Below, piece after piece: positions 24,377 to 32,679 of a stretch of DNA of 48,421 nucleotides (within the stretch, counting starts at the first letter, position 1; every line of letters begins with the position of its first letter). Source of the stretch: Bacteroidota bacterium. GTDB taxonomy: Bacteria; Bacteroidota; Bacteroidia; Flavobacteriales; Weeksellaceae. The stretch spans positions 1 through 48,421 of the forward strand of contig JAEWOR010000013.1 in assembly GCA_023399595.1 (NCBI GenBank). The letters are read 5' to 3'. The position numbers and the translations under genes are program-made. The notes below the pieces were generated by a model. That model was not told the origin of the DNA and did not search any database. It was given only the letters and a program-made list of their open reading frames with translations.

Positions 24377-25462
24377 ATGAAGACTATGAAACTAGAAAAT
24401 ATTCCCAACCTTTGGATAAAAGAATTCTCCGAACCCTTTATCATTGCAGGACCTTGTAGTGCAGAGACTGAATTTCAGATGCTAGAAACCGCCAAGAGGA
24501 TTAAAGAATCTGGAGCTCCTGTTCCCGTTTTTCGTGCAGGAATTTGGAAACCTCGCACAAAGCCTAATGGTTTTGAAGGAGTTGGTGTAATTGGTCTTCA
24601 TTGGTTGAAAAAAGTAAAAGAGGAATTTGGTTTTAAAACCGCTACAGAAGTTGCTAATGCTCACCATATTCATGCAGCTTTAGAAGCGGATGTCGATATT
24701 CTTTGGATTGGAGCTCGTTCAACAGTGAATCCTTTTACCGTTCAAGAAATTGCTGAAGCTTTGAAGGGAACCAACAAAATTGTATTGGTTAAAAATCCTG
24801 TAAATCCAGATTTAGGACTGTGGATGGGTGCTATGGAAAGGCTTCTTGGACAAGGAATTGAAAATTTGGGAGCTATTCACAGAGGATTTTCTTCTTACCA
24901 AAAAACAAAATACAGAAATACACCCAATTGGCAAATTGCAATCGATTTTAAAAATCAGTTTCCCAATATTCCAATGATTGTAGATCCCTCTCATATCTGT
25001 GGAAATAGAACTGGTTTGGCAAGAGTGGCTCAAGAAGCTCTGAATGTGGGGTATGAAGGAATGATGATAGAATCTCACCTTCATCCAGACGAAGCTTGGA
25101 GTGATGCTTCACAGCAAATAACACCAGAAGTTTTGGCCAATCTTATTTCTAATCTTAAAGTGAGAACATCTGATATTTCTGGCTTTGATGAAGAAATGGG
25201 AAGATACAGAACCTTAATTTCTGATATTGATTTTCAAATTATTGAATTGCTTGCTCAAAGAATGAAGATTTCTGAAAAAATAGGCAACCTTAAAAAACAC
25301 AATAATATTATTATTTTCCAGCCCGATCGTTGGAAAGTTATTACTGAATATGCCAATCAGAAAGCATTTGATATCGGAATGTCTCAAGATTTTATTGAAA
25401 AGGTCTTTAAAGTTATTCATGAAGAAAGCATAGATGTTCAAAATAATATTATGATAAGATAA
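24377..25462 (+). CDS. Bifunctional DAHP synthase / chorismate mutase (type II)
   Basis: This 361-aa enzyme joins the first shikimate step (PEP + erythrose-4-phosphate to DAHP) with chorismate mutase. Residues ~1-260 form the KDSA-like DAHP synthase barrel: FIIAGPCSAETEFQM, FRAGIWKPRTKPNGFEG, the metal/substrate stretch VDPSHICGNR and ESHLHPDEAWSDA. Residues ~265-361 form an AroQ-type helical mutase with RYRTLISDIDFQIIELLAQRM. The fusion is usual in Bacteroidota and may allow feedback through the mutase domain. The ATG follows the dnaX stop by one base, so translation is likely coupled. Confidence 0.93.
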   Translation: MKTMKLENIPNLWIKEFSEPFIIAGPCSAETEFQMLETAKRIKESGAPVPVFRAGIWKPRTKPNGFEGVGVIGLHWLKKVKEEFGFKTATEVANAHHIHAALEADVDILWIGARSTVNPFTVQEIAEALKGTNKIVLVKNPVNPDLGLWMGAMERLLGQGIENLGAIHRGFSSYQKTKYRNTPNWQIAIDFKNQFPNIPMIVDPSHICGNRTGLARVAQEALNVGYEGMMIESHLHPDEAWSDASQQITPEVLANLISNLKVRTSDISGFDEEMGRYRTLISDIDFQIIELLAQRMKISEKIGNLKKHNNIIIFQPDRWKVITEYANQKAFDIGMSQDFIEKVFKVIHEESIDVQNNIMIR

Positions 25463-25471
25463 TAAAGTAAC

Positions 25472-25503
25472 AAACTGCTGATTAAAACAGCAGTTTTTTT
25501 ATG
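25472..25503 (+). terminator. Terminator of the dnaX-DAHP synthase unit
   Basis: Stem AAACTGCTG/CAGCAGTTT (25472-25480 with 25488-25496) followed by Ts. Confidence 0.8.
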
Positions 25504-25513
25504 ATTTAATGTT

Positions 25514-25521
25514 TAAATTTG
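25514..25521 (+). promoter_or_regulatory. TAnnTTTG promoter of rsgA
   Basis: TAAATTTG, 16 nt before the TTG start of rsgA. Confidence 0.55.
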
Positions 25522-25537
25522 CGTATAAAATAAGTAT

Positions 25538-26464
25538 TTGAAAGGTCTAATTACAAAATCCACAGGAAGTTGGTATCAGGTTTTGGAACTTGATAGTGGT
25601 CAATTATTTGAAGCGAGAATAAGAGGTAAATTTAAACTCATTAAAACCCGACTTACCAATCCTTTGGCGGTAGGAGATTTTGTCGAGTTTCAATTGGAAA
25701 CCGATGATGTAGCATGGATCACTAAAATTGAACCTAGAAAAAACTATCTTATTCGTAAATCCGTCAATCTTTCTAAAGAAGCGCATATTATTGCAGCTAA
25801 TATAGATTTGGCATGTTTTATTTTCACCTTAAAACATCCAGAAACTTCACTTGGTTTTTTAGATCGCTTTTTAGTTTGCTGTGAAGCCTATAATATTGAA
25901 CCTCTTATTTTATTCAATAAAATGGATGTTCTAAATGATGTAGAAAAAGAACTGGTGAAGGATATTGAATTTATTTATCAAGAAATTGGTTATAATTCTC
26001 TAGAAATTTCTTCTTATTCAAAACTTAATTTAGAAGATTTACAAGAAGTTTTAAAAGATAAAACATCTGTGTTTTTTGGGCATTCTGGTTGTGGAAAATC
26101 AACTTTAGTAAATGCTCTTCAACCTGGTCTGAATCTTAAAACCTCTGAAATTTCTGAAACACATTTAAAAGGAAAACATACCACCACTTTTGCACAAATG
26201 CATTTTTGGAGTTTTGGTGGAAGTGTAATAGATACGCCTGGTGTAAGAGAATTTGCGATGATTGATGTTGAGAAAGAAGAAATTCAACATTATTTTCCTG
26301 AGATTTTTAAAAAAGGACACGACTGTAAATTCCATAACTGTTTACACTTGAATGAACCCAAATGCGCAGTACTCCAATCTATTGAGCAAGGTGGAATTGA
26401 ATATTCAAGATATGCCACTTATCTTAAGCTTATGGAAGAAGCAGAGGAGCTTTCTGGTAAATAA
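25538..26464 (+). CDS. rsgA: Ribosome small subunit-dependent GTPase A
   Basis: This 308-aa circularly permuted GTPase acts in late 30S maturation. After an N-terminal OB-fold come the G motifs in permuted order: G4 NKMD (127-130), G1 GHSGCGKST (181-189), G2 region HTTTF, and G3 DTPG (232-235). A C-terminal zinc site uses Cys263, Cys268, His270 and Cys276 (HDCKFHNCLH...KC). The start is a TTG giving MKGLITKSTGSWYQV, the expected N-terminus; no ATG fits. Confidence 0.95.
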   Translation: MKGLITKSTGSWYQVLELDSGQLFEARIRGKFKLIKTRLTNPLAVGDFVEFQLETDDVAWITKIEPRKNYLIRKSVNLSKEAHIIAANIDLACFIFTLKHPETSLGFLDRFLVCCEAYNIEPLILFNKMDVLNDVEKELVKDIEFIYQEIGYNSLEISSYSKLNLEDLQEVLKDKTSVFFGHSGCGKSTLVNALQPGLNLKTSEISETHLKGKHTTTFAQMHFWSFGGSVIDTPGVREFAMIDVEKEEIQHYFPEIFKKGHDCKFHNCLHLNEPKCAVLQSIEQGGIEYSRYATYLKLMEEAEELSGK

Positions 26465-26548
26465 AAAACCCAGCCGAAGCTGGGTAAAAACTAATAACCA
26501 TGAAAACTCAAATTAAACATGAGAATCGAAATGTAATTAACAAATGGT
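26461..26548 (-). ncRNA. Candidate minus-strand small RNA ending in an orphan terminator
   Basis: The hairpin ACCCAGC-CGAA-GCTGGGT (26468-26485) is followed by a T-run only on the minus strand, although no minus-strand gene lies upstream of it. A promoter-like TAATTTTTG (26553-26561, spacing one base long) would give an ~88-nt RNA. Its 3' part (TTTTCAT, then GTTTTTACC, then stem with TTCG loop) resembles the candidate RNA at 3588-3660. On the plus strand the same sequence encodes only a dubious 20-aa frame. Confidence 0.3.
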
Positions 26549-26630
26549 GTGCCAAAAATTAATTAGAAGTCTTAATAATAGTTATTTTTTTGTTAAAATA
26601 AATTAAAACTAAAAATCACAGTTTTTTTAT

Positions 26631-26638
26631 TATTTTTG
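26631..26638 (+). promoter_or_regulatory. TAnnTTTG promoter of ndk
   Basis: TATTTTTG, 29 nt before the ATG. Confidence 0.6.
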
Positions 26639-26667
26639 CACCGTAAAAAAATCAATACTTATAATAT

Positions 26668-27087
26668 ATGTCAAATAACATTACATTCACCATGATTAAG
26701 CCAGATGCTGTTGCTGATGGTCATATTGGTGCTATTCTTGGGAAAATTGCTGAAGCTGGTTTCAAAATTAAAGCTTTAAAGCTTACCCAACTTACTGTTG
26801 CTGATGCTAAAAAATTCTATGAAGTACATGCTGAAAGACCTTTCTACGGAGAATTAGTAGAATTTATGTCTTCAGGGCCAATTGTAGCTGCTGTTTTAGA
26901 AAAAGACAACGCAGTAGAAGATTTCAGAACTTTAATTGGATCTACAAATCCTGCTGAAGCTGCTGAAGGAACAATTAGGAAATTGTTCGCAAGAAGTATT
27001 GGTGAGAACGCTGTTCACGGTTCAGATTCAAATGAAAATGCACAGATTGAAGCTTCTTTCCATTTTGCTGGAAGAGAAATTTTCTAA
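26668..27087 (+). CDS. ndk: Nucleoside diphosphate kinase
   Basis: This 139-aa enzyme transfers the gamma phosphate between nucleoside triphosphates and diphosphates through phospho-His117, seen in the signature ENAVHGSDS. The nucleotide-binding start (TFTMIKPDAVADG) and Kpn-loop region are intact and the length is standard. Its own promoter and a terminator at 27111-27134 make it monocistronic. Confidence 0.97.
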   Translation: MSNNITFTMIKPDAVADGHIGAILGKIAEAGFKIKALKLTQLTVADAKKFYEVHAERPFYGELVEFMSSGPIVAAVLEKDNAVEDFRTLIGSTNPAEAAEGTIRKLFARSIGENAVHGSDSNENAQIEASFHFAGREIF

Positions 27088-27110
27088 TTGGAAAATTTTA
27101 AATATTTTGA

Positions 27111-27134
27111 AAAACCACAGATTTCTGTGGTTTT
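27111..27134 (+). terminator. Terminator of ndk
   Basis: Stem AACCACAGA/TCTGTGGTT with a flanking A-run and T-run, 23 bp after the ndk stop. Confidence 0.7.
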
Positions 27135-27149
27135 CCTTATTTTTATACT

Positions 27150-27944
27150 ATGAATACTGAAAAGATAGGTCTTGTTTTATCCGGAGGCGGCACTAAAGGT
27201 GTTGCACATGCTGGTGTTTTGCTGTTTCTGGAACAAAAAAATATTGATATTGATGTTTTGGCGTGCTGCAGCGCAGGTTCTATTGTGGGTTGTTTGCATG
27301 TTATGGGGAAATCGCCTAAAGAAATATTGGATTTTTTTAAATCTATCTATTTCTTTAATTGGAAACATTTTACTTTTAATCAGTCAGGATTAGTTTCTTC
27401 ATCTATTTTTAAGCATTATTTAGAGCCTATTTTTAAGGATATGCAAATTAAAGATTTGCCTAAAACGGTGAAAATTGTAGCTACAGAATTGGTTTCGGGA
27501 ACAGAAAGGATTTTTGAAGATGATTTTAAGGTAATGGACGCTATTATTGCTTCGTGTTCGGTTCCAGGAGTTGCAACTCCTTTTGTATATGAGGAAGAAA
27601 TTTTTTGCGATGGTGGAATTCTGAATAATTTTCCAGCAGACATCATTAGGGAAGATTGTGATAAACTAATTGGGGTGTATGTTTCGCCGCTTCAGGAAGT
27701 GAAATTTAACGATTTACATACTATAAAATCCATTATTTCCAGGTCTTATGATTTATTGTCTTACCGCATTGAAACCAAAAAATTCCATTACTGCGATTGG
27801 TTTATTTCTTCTAAAGATTTATCTAATTATGGTGCTTTTGAAAGAAAAGGGGATCGTTTGGAACAAATATTTGAAATAGGTTTTCATTCCGCACAAGCAT
27901 CTTTTGACGATTCTTTATTCAATAAAAAAACACTCCAAAATTAG
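27150..27944 (+). CDS. Patatin-like phospholipase (RssA type)
   Basis: This 264-aa serine acyl hydrolase has the oxyanion-hole motif GGGTKG (12-17), the nucleophile Ser41 in CCSAG and the dyad Asp154 in DGG. The usual nucleophile elbow is GxSxG; here the first glycine is a cysteine (Cys39), while Ser and the last Gly are kept. It has no signal peptide, so it is likely cytoplasmic, acting on membrane phospholipids or acyl esters. The TAG stop lies inside the downstream terminator stem. Confidence 0.88.
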   Translation: MNTEKIGLVLSGGGTKGVAHAGVLLFLEQKNIDIDVLACCSAGSIVGCLHVMGKSPKEILDFFKSIYFFNWKHFTFNQSGLVSSSIFKHYLEPIFKDMQIKDLPKTVKIVATELVSGTERIFEDDFKVMDAIIASCSVPGVATPFVYEEEIFCDGGILNNFPADIIREDCDKLIGVYVSPLQEVKFNDLHTIKSIISRSYDLLSYRIETKKFHYCDWFISSKDLSNYGAFERKGDRLEQIFEIGFHSAQASFDDSLFNKKTLQN

Positions 27945-27958
27945 AGTGTTTAATTTTT
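27926..27958. terminator. Bidirectional terminator between the patatin gene and gldA
   Basis: Stem AAACACTC/GAGTGTTT (27928-27935 with 27944-27951), A-run before and T-run after. It overlaps the patatin stop codon. Confidence 0.75.
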
Positions 27959-27972
27959 TATTTCGTTTTAAT

Positions 27973-28680
27973 TTATGATGCAGAATATTGGGTATAATGA
28001 GCAAAAGCGTCTTCCAAACTTCCGAATTTACCTTTAAAATCTTCAATCGGGGAATCTTGCATAATATTTCCTTTGTGAATTAAAATCACTCTAGAACATA
28101 AAGCCTCAACTTCTTGCATAATATGTGTTGAAAGAATAATGGTTTTTTCTTTTCCAATTTCCTTAATTACGCTTCTTATTTCCAAAATTTGGTTCGGATC
28201 TAAACCGTTGGTGGGTTCGTCTAAAATTAACAAATCTGGTTGGTGAATAATAGCCTGAGCTAATCCCACACGTTGTTTGTACCCTTTAGATAATTGACTG
28301 ATTTTTTTATTTTTTTCTGGAGTAATGCCTACTAATTCTATCACTTCATCAACTCTAGAGCTAGGAAGTTGGTGAATATTGGCTACAAATTGTAGATATT
28401 CTTTAATGTACATTTCCAAATACAATGGATTGTTTTCGGGTAGGAATCCTATATTTTTTTTGGTTTCAATGGGGAATTCAGTAATGTTTTTATCATTGAA
28501 AAGAATTTCTCCTTCCTCTATTTCTAATGATCCAACAACAGATTTCATTAATGTTGATTTTCCAGCTCCATTGGGACCTAGTAAACCAATGATTTCATTT
28601 TTTTGAATAGAAATATTAACGTTGTTTAAAGCAACTTGTTCACCGAATTTTTTTGTTAAGTTTTGTATTTGAAGAGACAT
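27973..28680 (-). CDS. gldA: Gliding-motility ABC transporter ATPase GldA
   Basis: This 235-aa ABC ATPase closely follows the GldA pattern: Walker A GPNGAGKST (35-43), NIGFLPENNPLYLEMYIKEYL, signature LSKGYKQRVGLAQA, Walker B LLILDEPTNGLDPNQ and STHIMQEVEALC. In F. johnsoniae GldA works with GldF and GldG, encoded elsewhere. The ATG at 28680 is preferred. The longer frame would start at 28722, inside the upstream gene's terminator hairpin and before promoter TATTTTTG (28698-28705). Confidence 0.85.
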   Translation of the reverse strand: MSLQIQNLTKKFGEQVALNNVNISIQKNEIIGLLGPNGAGKSTLMKSVVGSLEIEEGEILFNDKNITEFPIETKKNIGFLPENNPLYLEMYIKEYLQFVANIHQLPSSRVDEVIELVGITPEKNKKISQLSKGYKQRVGLAQAIIHQPDLLILDEPTNGLDPNQILEIRSVIKEIGKEKTIILSTHIMQEVEALCSRVILIHKGNIMQDSPIEDFKGKFGSLEDAFAHYTQYSAS

Positions 28681-28697
28681 CTTGTTTTCTTTAATTG

Positions 28698-28705
28698 CAA
28701 AAATA
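28698..28705 (-). promoter_or_regulatory. TAnnTTTG promoter of gldA
   Basis: TATTTTTG on the minus strand, 17 nt before the ATG at 28680. Confidence 0.6.
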
Positions 28706-28714
28706 AAAAATAAA

Positions 28715-28740
28715 AACCTCATTCTGTGAAGAATGAGGTT
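28715..28740 (-). terminator. Terminator after the 199-aa secreted protein gene
   Basis: A perfect 10-bp stem (28715-28724 with 28731-28740), followed on the minus strand by Ts. It lies just upstream of the gldA promoter. Confidence 0.7.
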
Positions 28741-28762
28741 CTTTTCAATATTTTATTAATAA

Positions 28763-29362
28763 TTATCTTCTTTTTTTTACAGGAGATTTTTTTCTGTTAA
28801 TTGTGGAGGTTGCGTTATCTTCTCTATCTTGTTGGTCTTTTGCTTCGTTAATCAAAGCTGTTTTTTGTGCATTGGCGTCAGCTTGACTTACAATAGTTGA
28901 TTTTTCATACGCAATGGATTTTCCTGTAGATTTTCCAAAAATCTTATCAATCTGTTTTTTTGTCAAAAATGGCGATTTTCCGATAGATTTCTTGCTTTTA
29001 TTAATGAATTGAACAAACTGAACGGTGGGTTGACCATAGTTTTTTTCAAAATGAAGCTCAATAATGTCATTTGGAAGCTCTAAAGAAATGTTGTTGGAAG
29101 AAATGTCTATAAAACCGTCTGAAATAATCTTGTAAAGCCCTTCAACATCCCTGTTCAGATCTAAAAAAGTAAATGAACGAAAAGTGTTGAGGTTAGCGGT
29201 GTTTCTATCCTGATAATGGAATGTATAACGGTTAGATTTCTTAAATAGACCTACTGAATTATCACTTCCAATTTCTGTTAAGGTTTCGTTTTTTAAAACT
29301 TTTATTTGAGAAAAGGCGGTGGTAAAAATAGAAAATGCAATTAGTAAAATAATTTTTTTCAT
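28763..29362 (-). CDS. Secreted protein of unknown function (199 aa)
   Basis: The signal peptide MKKIILLIAFSIFTTAFSQ is clear. The mature part has a predicted beta-rich N-terminal half (YTFHYQDRNTANLNTFRSFTF) and a charged Lys/Asp/Gln-rich tail ending KKSPVKKRR. No enzyme motif or known family is recognised. Promoter TATTTTTG at 29425-29432 leaves a ~62-nt leader, and the gene has its own terminator. Confidence 0.7.
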   Translation of the reverse strand: MKKIILLIAFSIFTTAFSQIKVLKNETLTEIGSDNSVGLFKKSNRYTFHYQDRNTANLNTFRSFTFLDLNRDVEGLYKIISDGFIDISSNNISLELPNDIIELHFEKNYGQPTVQFVQFINKSKKSIGKSPFLTKKQIDKIFGKSTGKSIAYEKSTIVSQADANAQKTALINEAKDQQDREDNATSTINRKKSPVKKRR

Positions 29363-29424
29363 TGATGATTGTTTTTAAACCATTAATAACATAACGAATT
29401 TAAGGTAATAATTTTTTTTCAAAG

Positions 29425-29432
29425 CAAAAATA
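29425..29432 (-). promoter_or_regulatory. TAnnTTTG promoter of the 199-aa secreted protein gene
   Basis: TATTTTTG on the minus strand, 62 nt before the ATG. Confidence 0.5.
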
Positions 29433-29510
29433 AACAATTTTTCTGAAACTGCATTATAACAAGCTTATGATTATGTTAAGTACAAAATATTGAAGACTAT
29501 AAAATGGGAA

Positions 29511-29538
29511 AAAAAACTGCCGAAAAGCAGCTTTTTTA
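29511..29538. terminator. Orphan terminator-like hairpin
   Basis: A short CTGC/GCAG stem extended by A-T pairing, with a T-run on both strands. No gene on either strand ends here, which may mark an unannotated transcript. Confidence 0.35.
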
Positions 29539-29614
29539 GCTTAACGGGAATAAGTTATTAATATCTTTTTGAAAATCAATAAATTAAATATGAGGTTATA
29601 CCGATTATTTGTTG

Positions 29615-29697
29615 TAAGTTTGTACCATAATTAATCAACAGGTTCCTGCCTTCGCTTTTTCTTACAGTTTAGAATATCTATTTTTTTCTTACAGTTT
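29615..29697 (+). promoter_or_regulatory. Promoter and repeat-containing leader of the RRM protein gene
   Basis: TAAGTTTG at 29615-29622 predicts a leader of ~115 nt. It contains the direct repeat TTTTTCTTACAGTTT at 29656-29670 and 29683-29697, spaced 27 nt. Pyrimidine-rich repeated leaders like this could bind the encoded RNA-binding protein (inference). Confidence 0.4.
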
Positions 29698-29742
29698 TTG
29701 CTTTTTCAGCCGCCAATTTTTTAACTTTAAATTCTTTTACAG

Positions 29743-30006
29743 ATGAATATTTATATTGGCAATCTGAACCATCAGACCACCGAGAAACAACTACACGATC
29801 TTTTTACACCATTGGGTGTTGTAGACTCTTCAAAAATTATAACCAAAGAACATTCTGGTAAGTCTAGAGGATACGGGTTTATAGAAATGCCTGATCAAAA
29901 AGAAGCAGAAAATGCGATTGACAAACTTAATGGTTTCGATCTAAATGGCTATTTCATTATCGTAAACCAAGCAAAGCAAAACAATATAACAAAGACTTCG
30001 ATGTGA
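29743..30006 (+). CDS. RRM-domain RNA-binding protein
   Basis: This 87-aa protein is a single RNA recognition motif with RNP2 IYIGNL at the start and RNP1 RGYGFIEM near residue 45, then a short tail. Such small RRM proteins bind single-stranded RNA and are often cold- or stress-regulated. The gene has an unusually long leader and lies 83 bp upstream of a cold shock protein gene, which supports a role in RNA handling under stress. Confidence 0.92.
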   Translation: MNIYIGNLNHQTTEKQLHDLFTPLGVVDSSKIITKEHSGKSRGYGFIEMPDQKEAENAIDKLNGFDLNGYFIIVNQAKQNNITKTSM

Positions 30007-30089
30007 ATATTTTCTAATGAATATTCTTCGTGAATAGTAGATACTATTCAATTTAAATAATATAATAACAATTTTTAATAACAATTACA

Positions 30090-30284
30090 ATGCAACAAGG
30101 CACAGTAAAATTTTACAATGAAGCAAAAGGCTTCGGATTTATTTCTCCAGACAACGGAGGTGAGGACATTTTTGTACACTCTTCAGGTTTAAAAAGCAGA
30201 ACAATTCATGAAAATGATAAAGTAGTTTTTGAAGTGGAGCAAGGTCAAAAAGGATTAAACGCGGTTAACGTGAAATTAGCATAA
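30090..30284 (+). CDS. Cold shock protein, CspA family
   Basis: This 64-aa single cold shock domain has RNP1 KGFGFI and RNP2 DIFVH (start GTVKFYNEAKGFGFISP). It binds single-stranded nucleic acid and acts as an RNA chaperone. It has no close TAnnTTTG box, so it may be read from the RRM gene's promoter or from an unrecognised one. It is followed by a strong terminator. Confidence 0.94.
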   Translation: MQQGTVKFYNEAKGFGFISPDNGGEDIFVHSSGLKSRTIHENDKVVFEVEQGQKGLNAVNVKLA

Positions 30285-30332
30285 TATTTTCCATATATAT
30301 TATCGAAAAAGTGATTGTAAATATCACTTGGA

Positions 30333-30357
30333 AAGCCCTGCAAAGGGCTTTTTTTGT
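30333..30357 (+). terminator. Terminator of the cold shock gene
   Basis: Stem AAGCCCT/AGGGCTT (30333-30339 with 30344-30350) and seven Ts. A weaker hairpin (GTGAT/ATCAC) precedes it at 30311-30327. Confidence 0.75.
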
Positions 30358-30370
30358 TTGAAATAGCAAA

Positions 30371-32632
30371 TCAAAAACAAAGTCTCGCCATTAGATAGCT
30401 GATTGTAGATTCTGCGCCCTGATTAAGGTTGACGTTTTTTTCTTCAACACCATCATAACAACCACCAGTTGCAGGATTATAGATAATTTGATTGAGGTGA
30501 TTTTTTCCTAAAAACCAGTTAAAAGAATTTATCATCATCTGTGCATATTTTTCATCCTCAAATACCTTGTAAAATGTAGAGAGTGCCAAAATGGTATAAG
30601 CAACATCAATAGGTTGTTCCCCGCCAATTGGCGGATTGTTTTCGGTATTTTCTTTTTGTAGCCAGCCTTTGTTGGAAATCACTTTTATATTATCATCAAC
30701 CATAATTTTAGATAGTAAAAAATGGAAAGATTCCTCTGCAATTTTTTTGTAAACCTCATTTTGGGTAATAATCCAAGCACAGAGTAAAGCTTCTGGTAAT
30801 ACACTATTTCCGTAAGTTAGATAGCTTTCAAACCAATGCCAATCGTCTTTCGCTTCATGCTGGTACATTTTCACGAGACGCTCAGCCAAGTCTTTTAATA
30901 AAGGAATAGTCTTTTCGGAATTCTGATAGTAGAATCCTTTTATCATAAAAGCCATTGCTCTGGTAGAATGAATTTTTTGTGCCCAGACAAGATTTTTTTG
31001 AATGATCTTTTCTGCAGTTTCAGAAAATTCTTGAGGCAGAATTTCTTTTAACGATATTAAATAGCCTAACGCCCAAATTGCTCTGCCGTTGGAATCATCC
31101 AGATTGGTTTCATAGTTTTGTTTAGTGAATTGTTTTTGTTTATCGATGTAATTCAAGAAACTTCCGTCTTTTTGCTGGCAAAATTTGATAACATTTAAAT
31201 AAATTGAAATTAACTGCAAATCTGCTTTGTCTTTACTGATTTCATAATGCTGACAAATAGCAATCATCGCCCGCGCGTTATCATCCAATGTGTAACCCGA
31301 ATTGATATCCGGCTTACTGATTTTTGAAAACTGGATTATCCCGAAATCTGTCGTCATATTTTGTATGTGACCAAGGTTGATATCAGGTAAAGTATAATGA
31401 AGCTTTATAGTGTTTTTACCTAACTTTTGGAATAACAAAGCGTGTAGAATAGATGAATTCTCCCAAGCTGTAGGAGCCATTTTTTCCAAAGATTTTGCAT
31501 GTAATTCTTCCCGTTTGTTTTCATTTTCCAATAAAGTATTTACTGCAACCGTCAATTGTTCGGGCGCTTCAAAATCAATGATAATTCCGGTGTCTTCTTT
31601 TAATACTTCCAAAGCATGCGGAATCGGTGTAGAAACAATAGCACATCCGCTACTAATGGCATAGGAAAAAGTGCCGCTCACGGCCTGATTTCTGTCTTTT
31701 GACGTGAAAAGATAAACATCGGTAAGCTGCAGATATTCTAATAATTCTGGCAAGGGAAGATATTCATTAATAAAGCGGATGTGGTTTTCCAAGTGTAGTT
31801 TGCACATAAGATCTTCCAAATGTTCACGATATTTTTCTCCTTCATTTCTCGCTATTGCAGGATGTGTTTTGCCTAAAATTAAAAAAATAACATCTGGATT
31901 TTTAGAGATAATTTCCGGTAAAGCTTTCAGTGTAGTTTCAATATTTTTTCCTGATCCTAATAATCCAAATGTCGAAAGGACTTTTTTGTCTTTAAGACCA
32001 TATTTTTCTTTCAAAGCAATTTTATCGGTAAAAGGCAGCAGATGTGTTCCGTGAGGAATTACCGTAATTTTTTCGAGAGGAATATTGTAATCGTTGGAAA
32101 GGATATCAGCAGAAATACTGGTCATCACAATAATGGATTTAGAAAAATCTGCAATTTCTTTTACTTTTTCCCTTAATTCCTGATTAGGCTTGGGTAAGAC
32201 AGTATGAAAGGTGATGATGACTTCTTTTTTTAAATTTCTAAGTAAAAGATACAGCCCACTTTTGGTTTCATTAAAAAAGCCAAATTCGTGCTGAAGCATG
32301 ACGAACTGAATATTATCATTTTTATTAATTTCTACGGCAAGCTCCATATAGGCGACCGCATCGGAAGTGTTCAGTTTGTATTGGGTAAATTCTTTATATT
32401 CAAAGTTTTCTTCTTCTGTTTCCATTGGGCAAATGCTTGCTTTGAAGGATTCTCCGAATTTCGACTGAAGAGATTGTATTAAATCTTGGGTGTAGGTAGC
32501 AATCCCGCACACCTTTGGAGGAAAAGAACTGATGAAGACAATCTCAGGTTTATGATATATTTTGTGTTTTCGGTTTTTTGAAGATTGTGCTATTTCTTTA
32601 TCCTCCGCGTCTTTATTATTATTTTTGTTCAT
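30371..32632 (-). CDS. GT4-like glycosyltransferase fused to a C-terminal alpha/alpha-toroid-like domain
   Basis: This 753-aa protein begins with a charged tail, then a GT-B fold: N-lobe with SSFPPKVCGIATYTQDL near 35-51, C-lobe with STFGLLGSGKNIETTLKALPEII near 220. The EX7E motif of retaining GT4 enzymes is not evident; residues 315-325 read NQAVSGTFSYA. Residues ~405-753 form a separate helical region with repeated landmarks (LDDNARA, DSNGRAIWALGY, EQPIDVAYTILAL, NQGAESTISYL), like an (alpha/alpha)6 toroid of a glycoside hydrolase. No signal peptide is seen. It follows the GH130 gene by 47 bp on the same strand, so both likely act on the same, probably mannose-containing, glycan. Confidence 0.75.
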   Translation of the reverse strand: MNKNNNKDAEDKEIAQSSKNRKHKIYHKPEIVFISSFPPKVCGIATYTQDLIQSLQSKFGESFKASICPMETEEENFEYKEFTQYKLNTSDAVAYMELAVEINKNDNIQFVMLQHEFGFFNETKSGLYLLLRNLKKEVIITFHTVLPKPNQELREKVKEIADFSKSIIVMTSISADILSNDYNIPLEKITVIPHGTHLLPFTDKIALKEKYGLKDKKVLSTFGLLGSGKNIETTLKALPEIISKNPDVIFLILGKTHPAIARNEGEKYREHLEDLMCKLHLENHIRFINEYLPLPELLEYLQLTDVYLFTSKDRNQAVSGTFSYAISSGCAIVSTPIPHALEVLKEDTGIIIDFEAPEQLTVAVNTLLENENKREELHAKSLEKMAPTAWENSSILHALLFQKLGKNTIKLHYTLPDINLGHIQNMTTDFGIIQFSKISKPDINSGYTLDDNARAMIAICQHYEISKDKADLQLISIYLNVIKFCQQKDGSFLNYIDKQKQFTKQNYETNLDDSNGRAIWALGYLISLKEILPQEFSETAEKIIQKNLVWAQKIHSTRAMAFMIKGFYYQNSEKTIPLLKDLAERLVKMYQHEAKDDWHWFESYLTYGNSVLPEALLCAWIITQNEVYKKIAEESFHFLLSKIMVDDNIKVISNKGWLQKENTENNPPIGGEQPIDVAYTILALSTFYKVFEDEKYAQMMINSFNWFLGKNHLNQIIYNPATGGCYDGVEEKNVNLNQGAESTISYLMARLCF

Positions 32633-32679
32633 TGTAATTTTCTTTTTTGATAATTCTTACCGAATCATCATGATATCGC

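Larger units (their letters stand above)
29363..29742. other. 380-bp intergenic region with promoters, an orphan hairpin and a repeat-bearing leader
   Basis: The minus-strand promoter TATTTTTG is at 29425-29432. A terminator-like hairpin at 29511-29538 (CTGC/GCAG with A and T flanks on both sides) is attached to no gene. The plus-strand promoter TAAGTTTG is at 29615-29622. The last ~115 bp are the leader of the RRM gene with a 15-bp direct repeat. Confidence 0.5.

Noticed and set aside
26500..26562. A 20-codon frame directly after the rsgA hairpin.
   Set aside because: Too short, no promoter, and the sequence is better explained as part of a structured RNA on the other strand.
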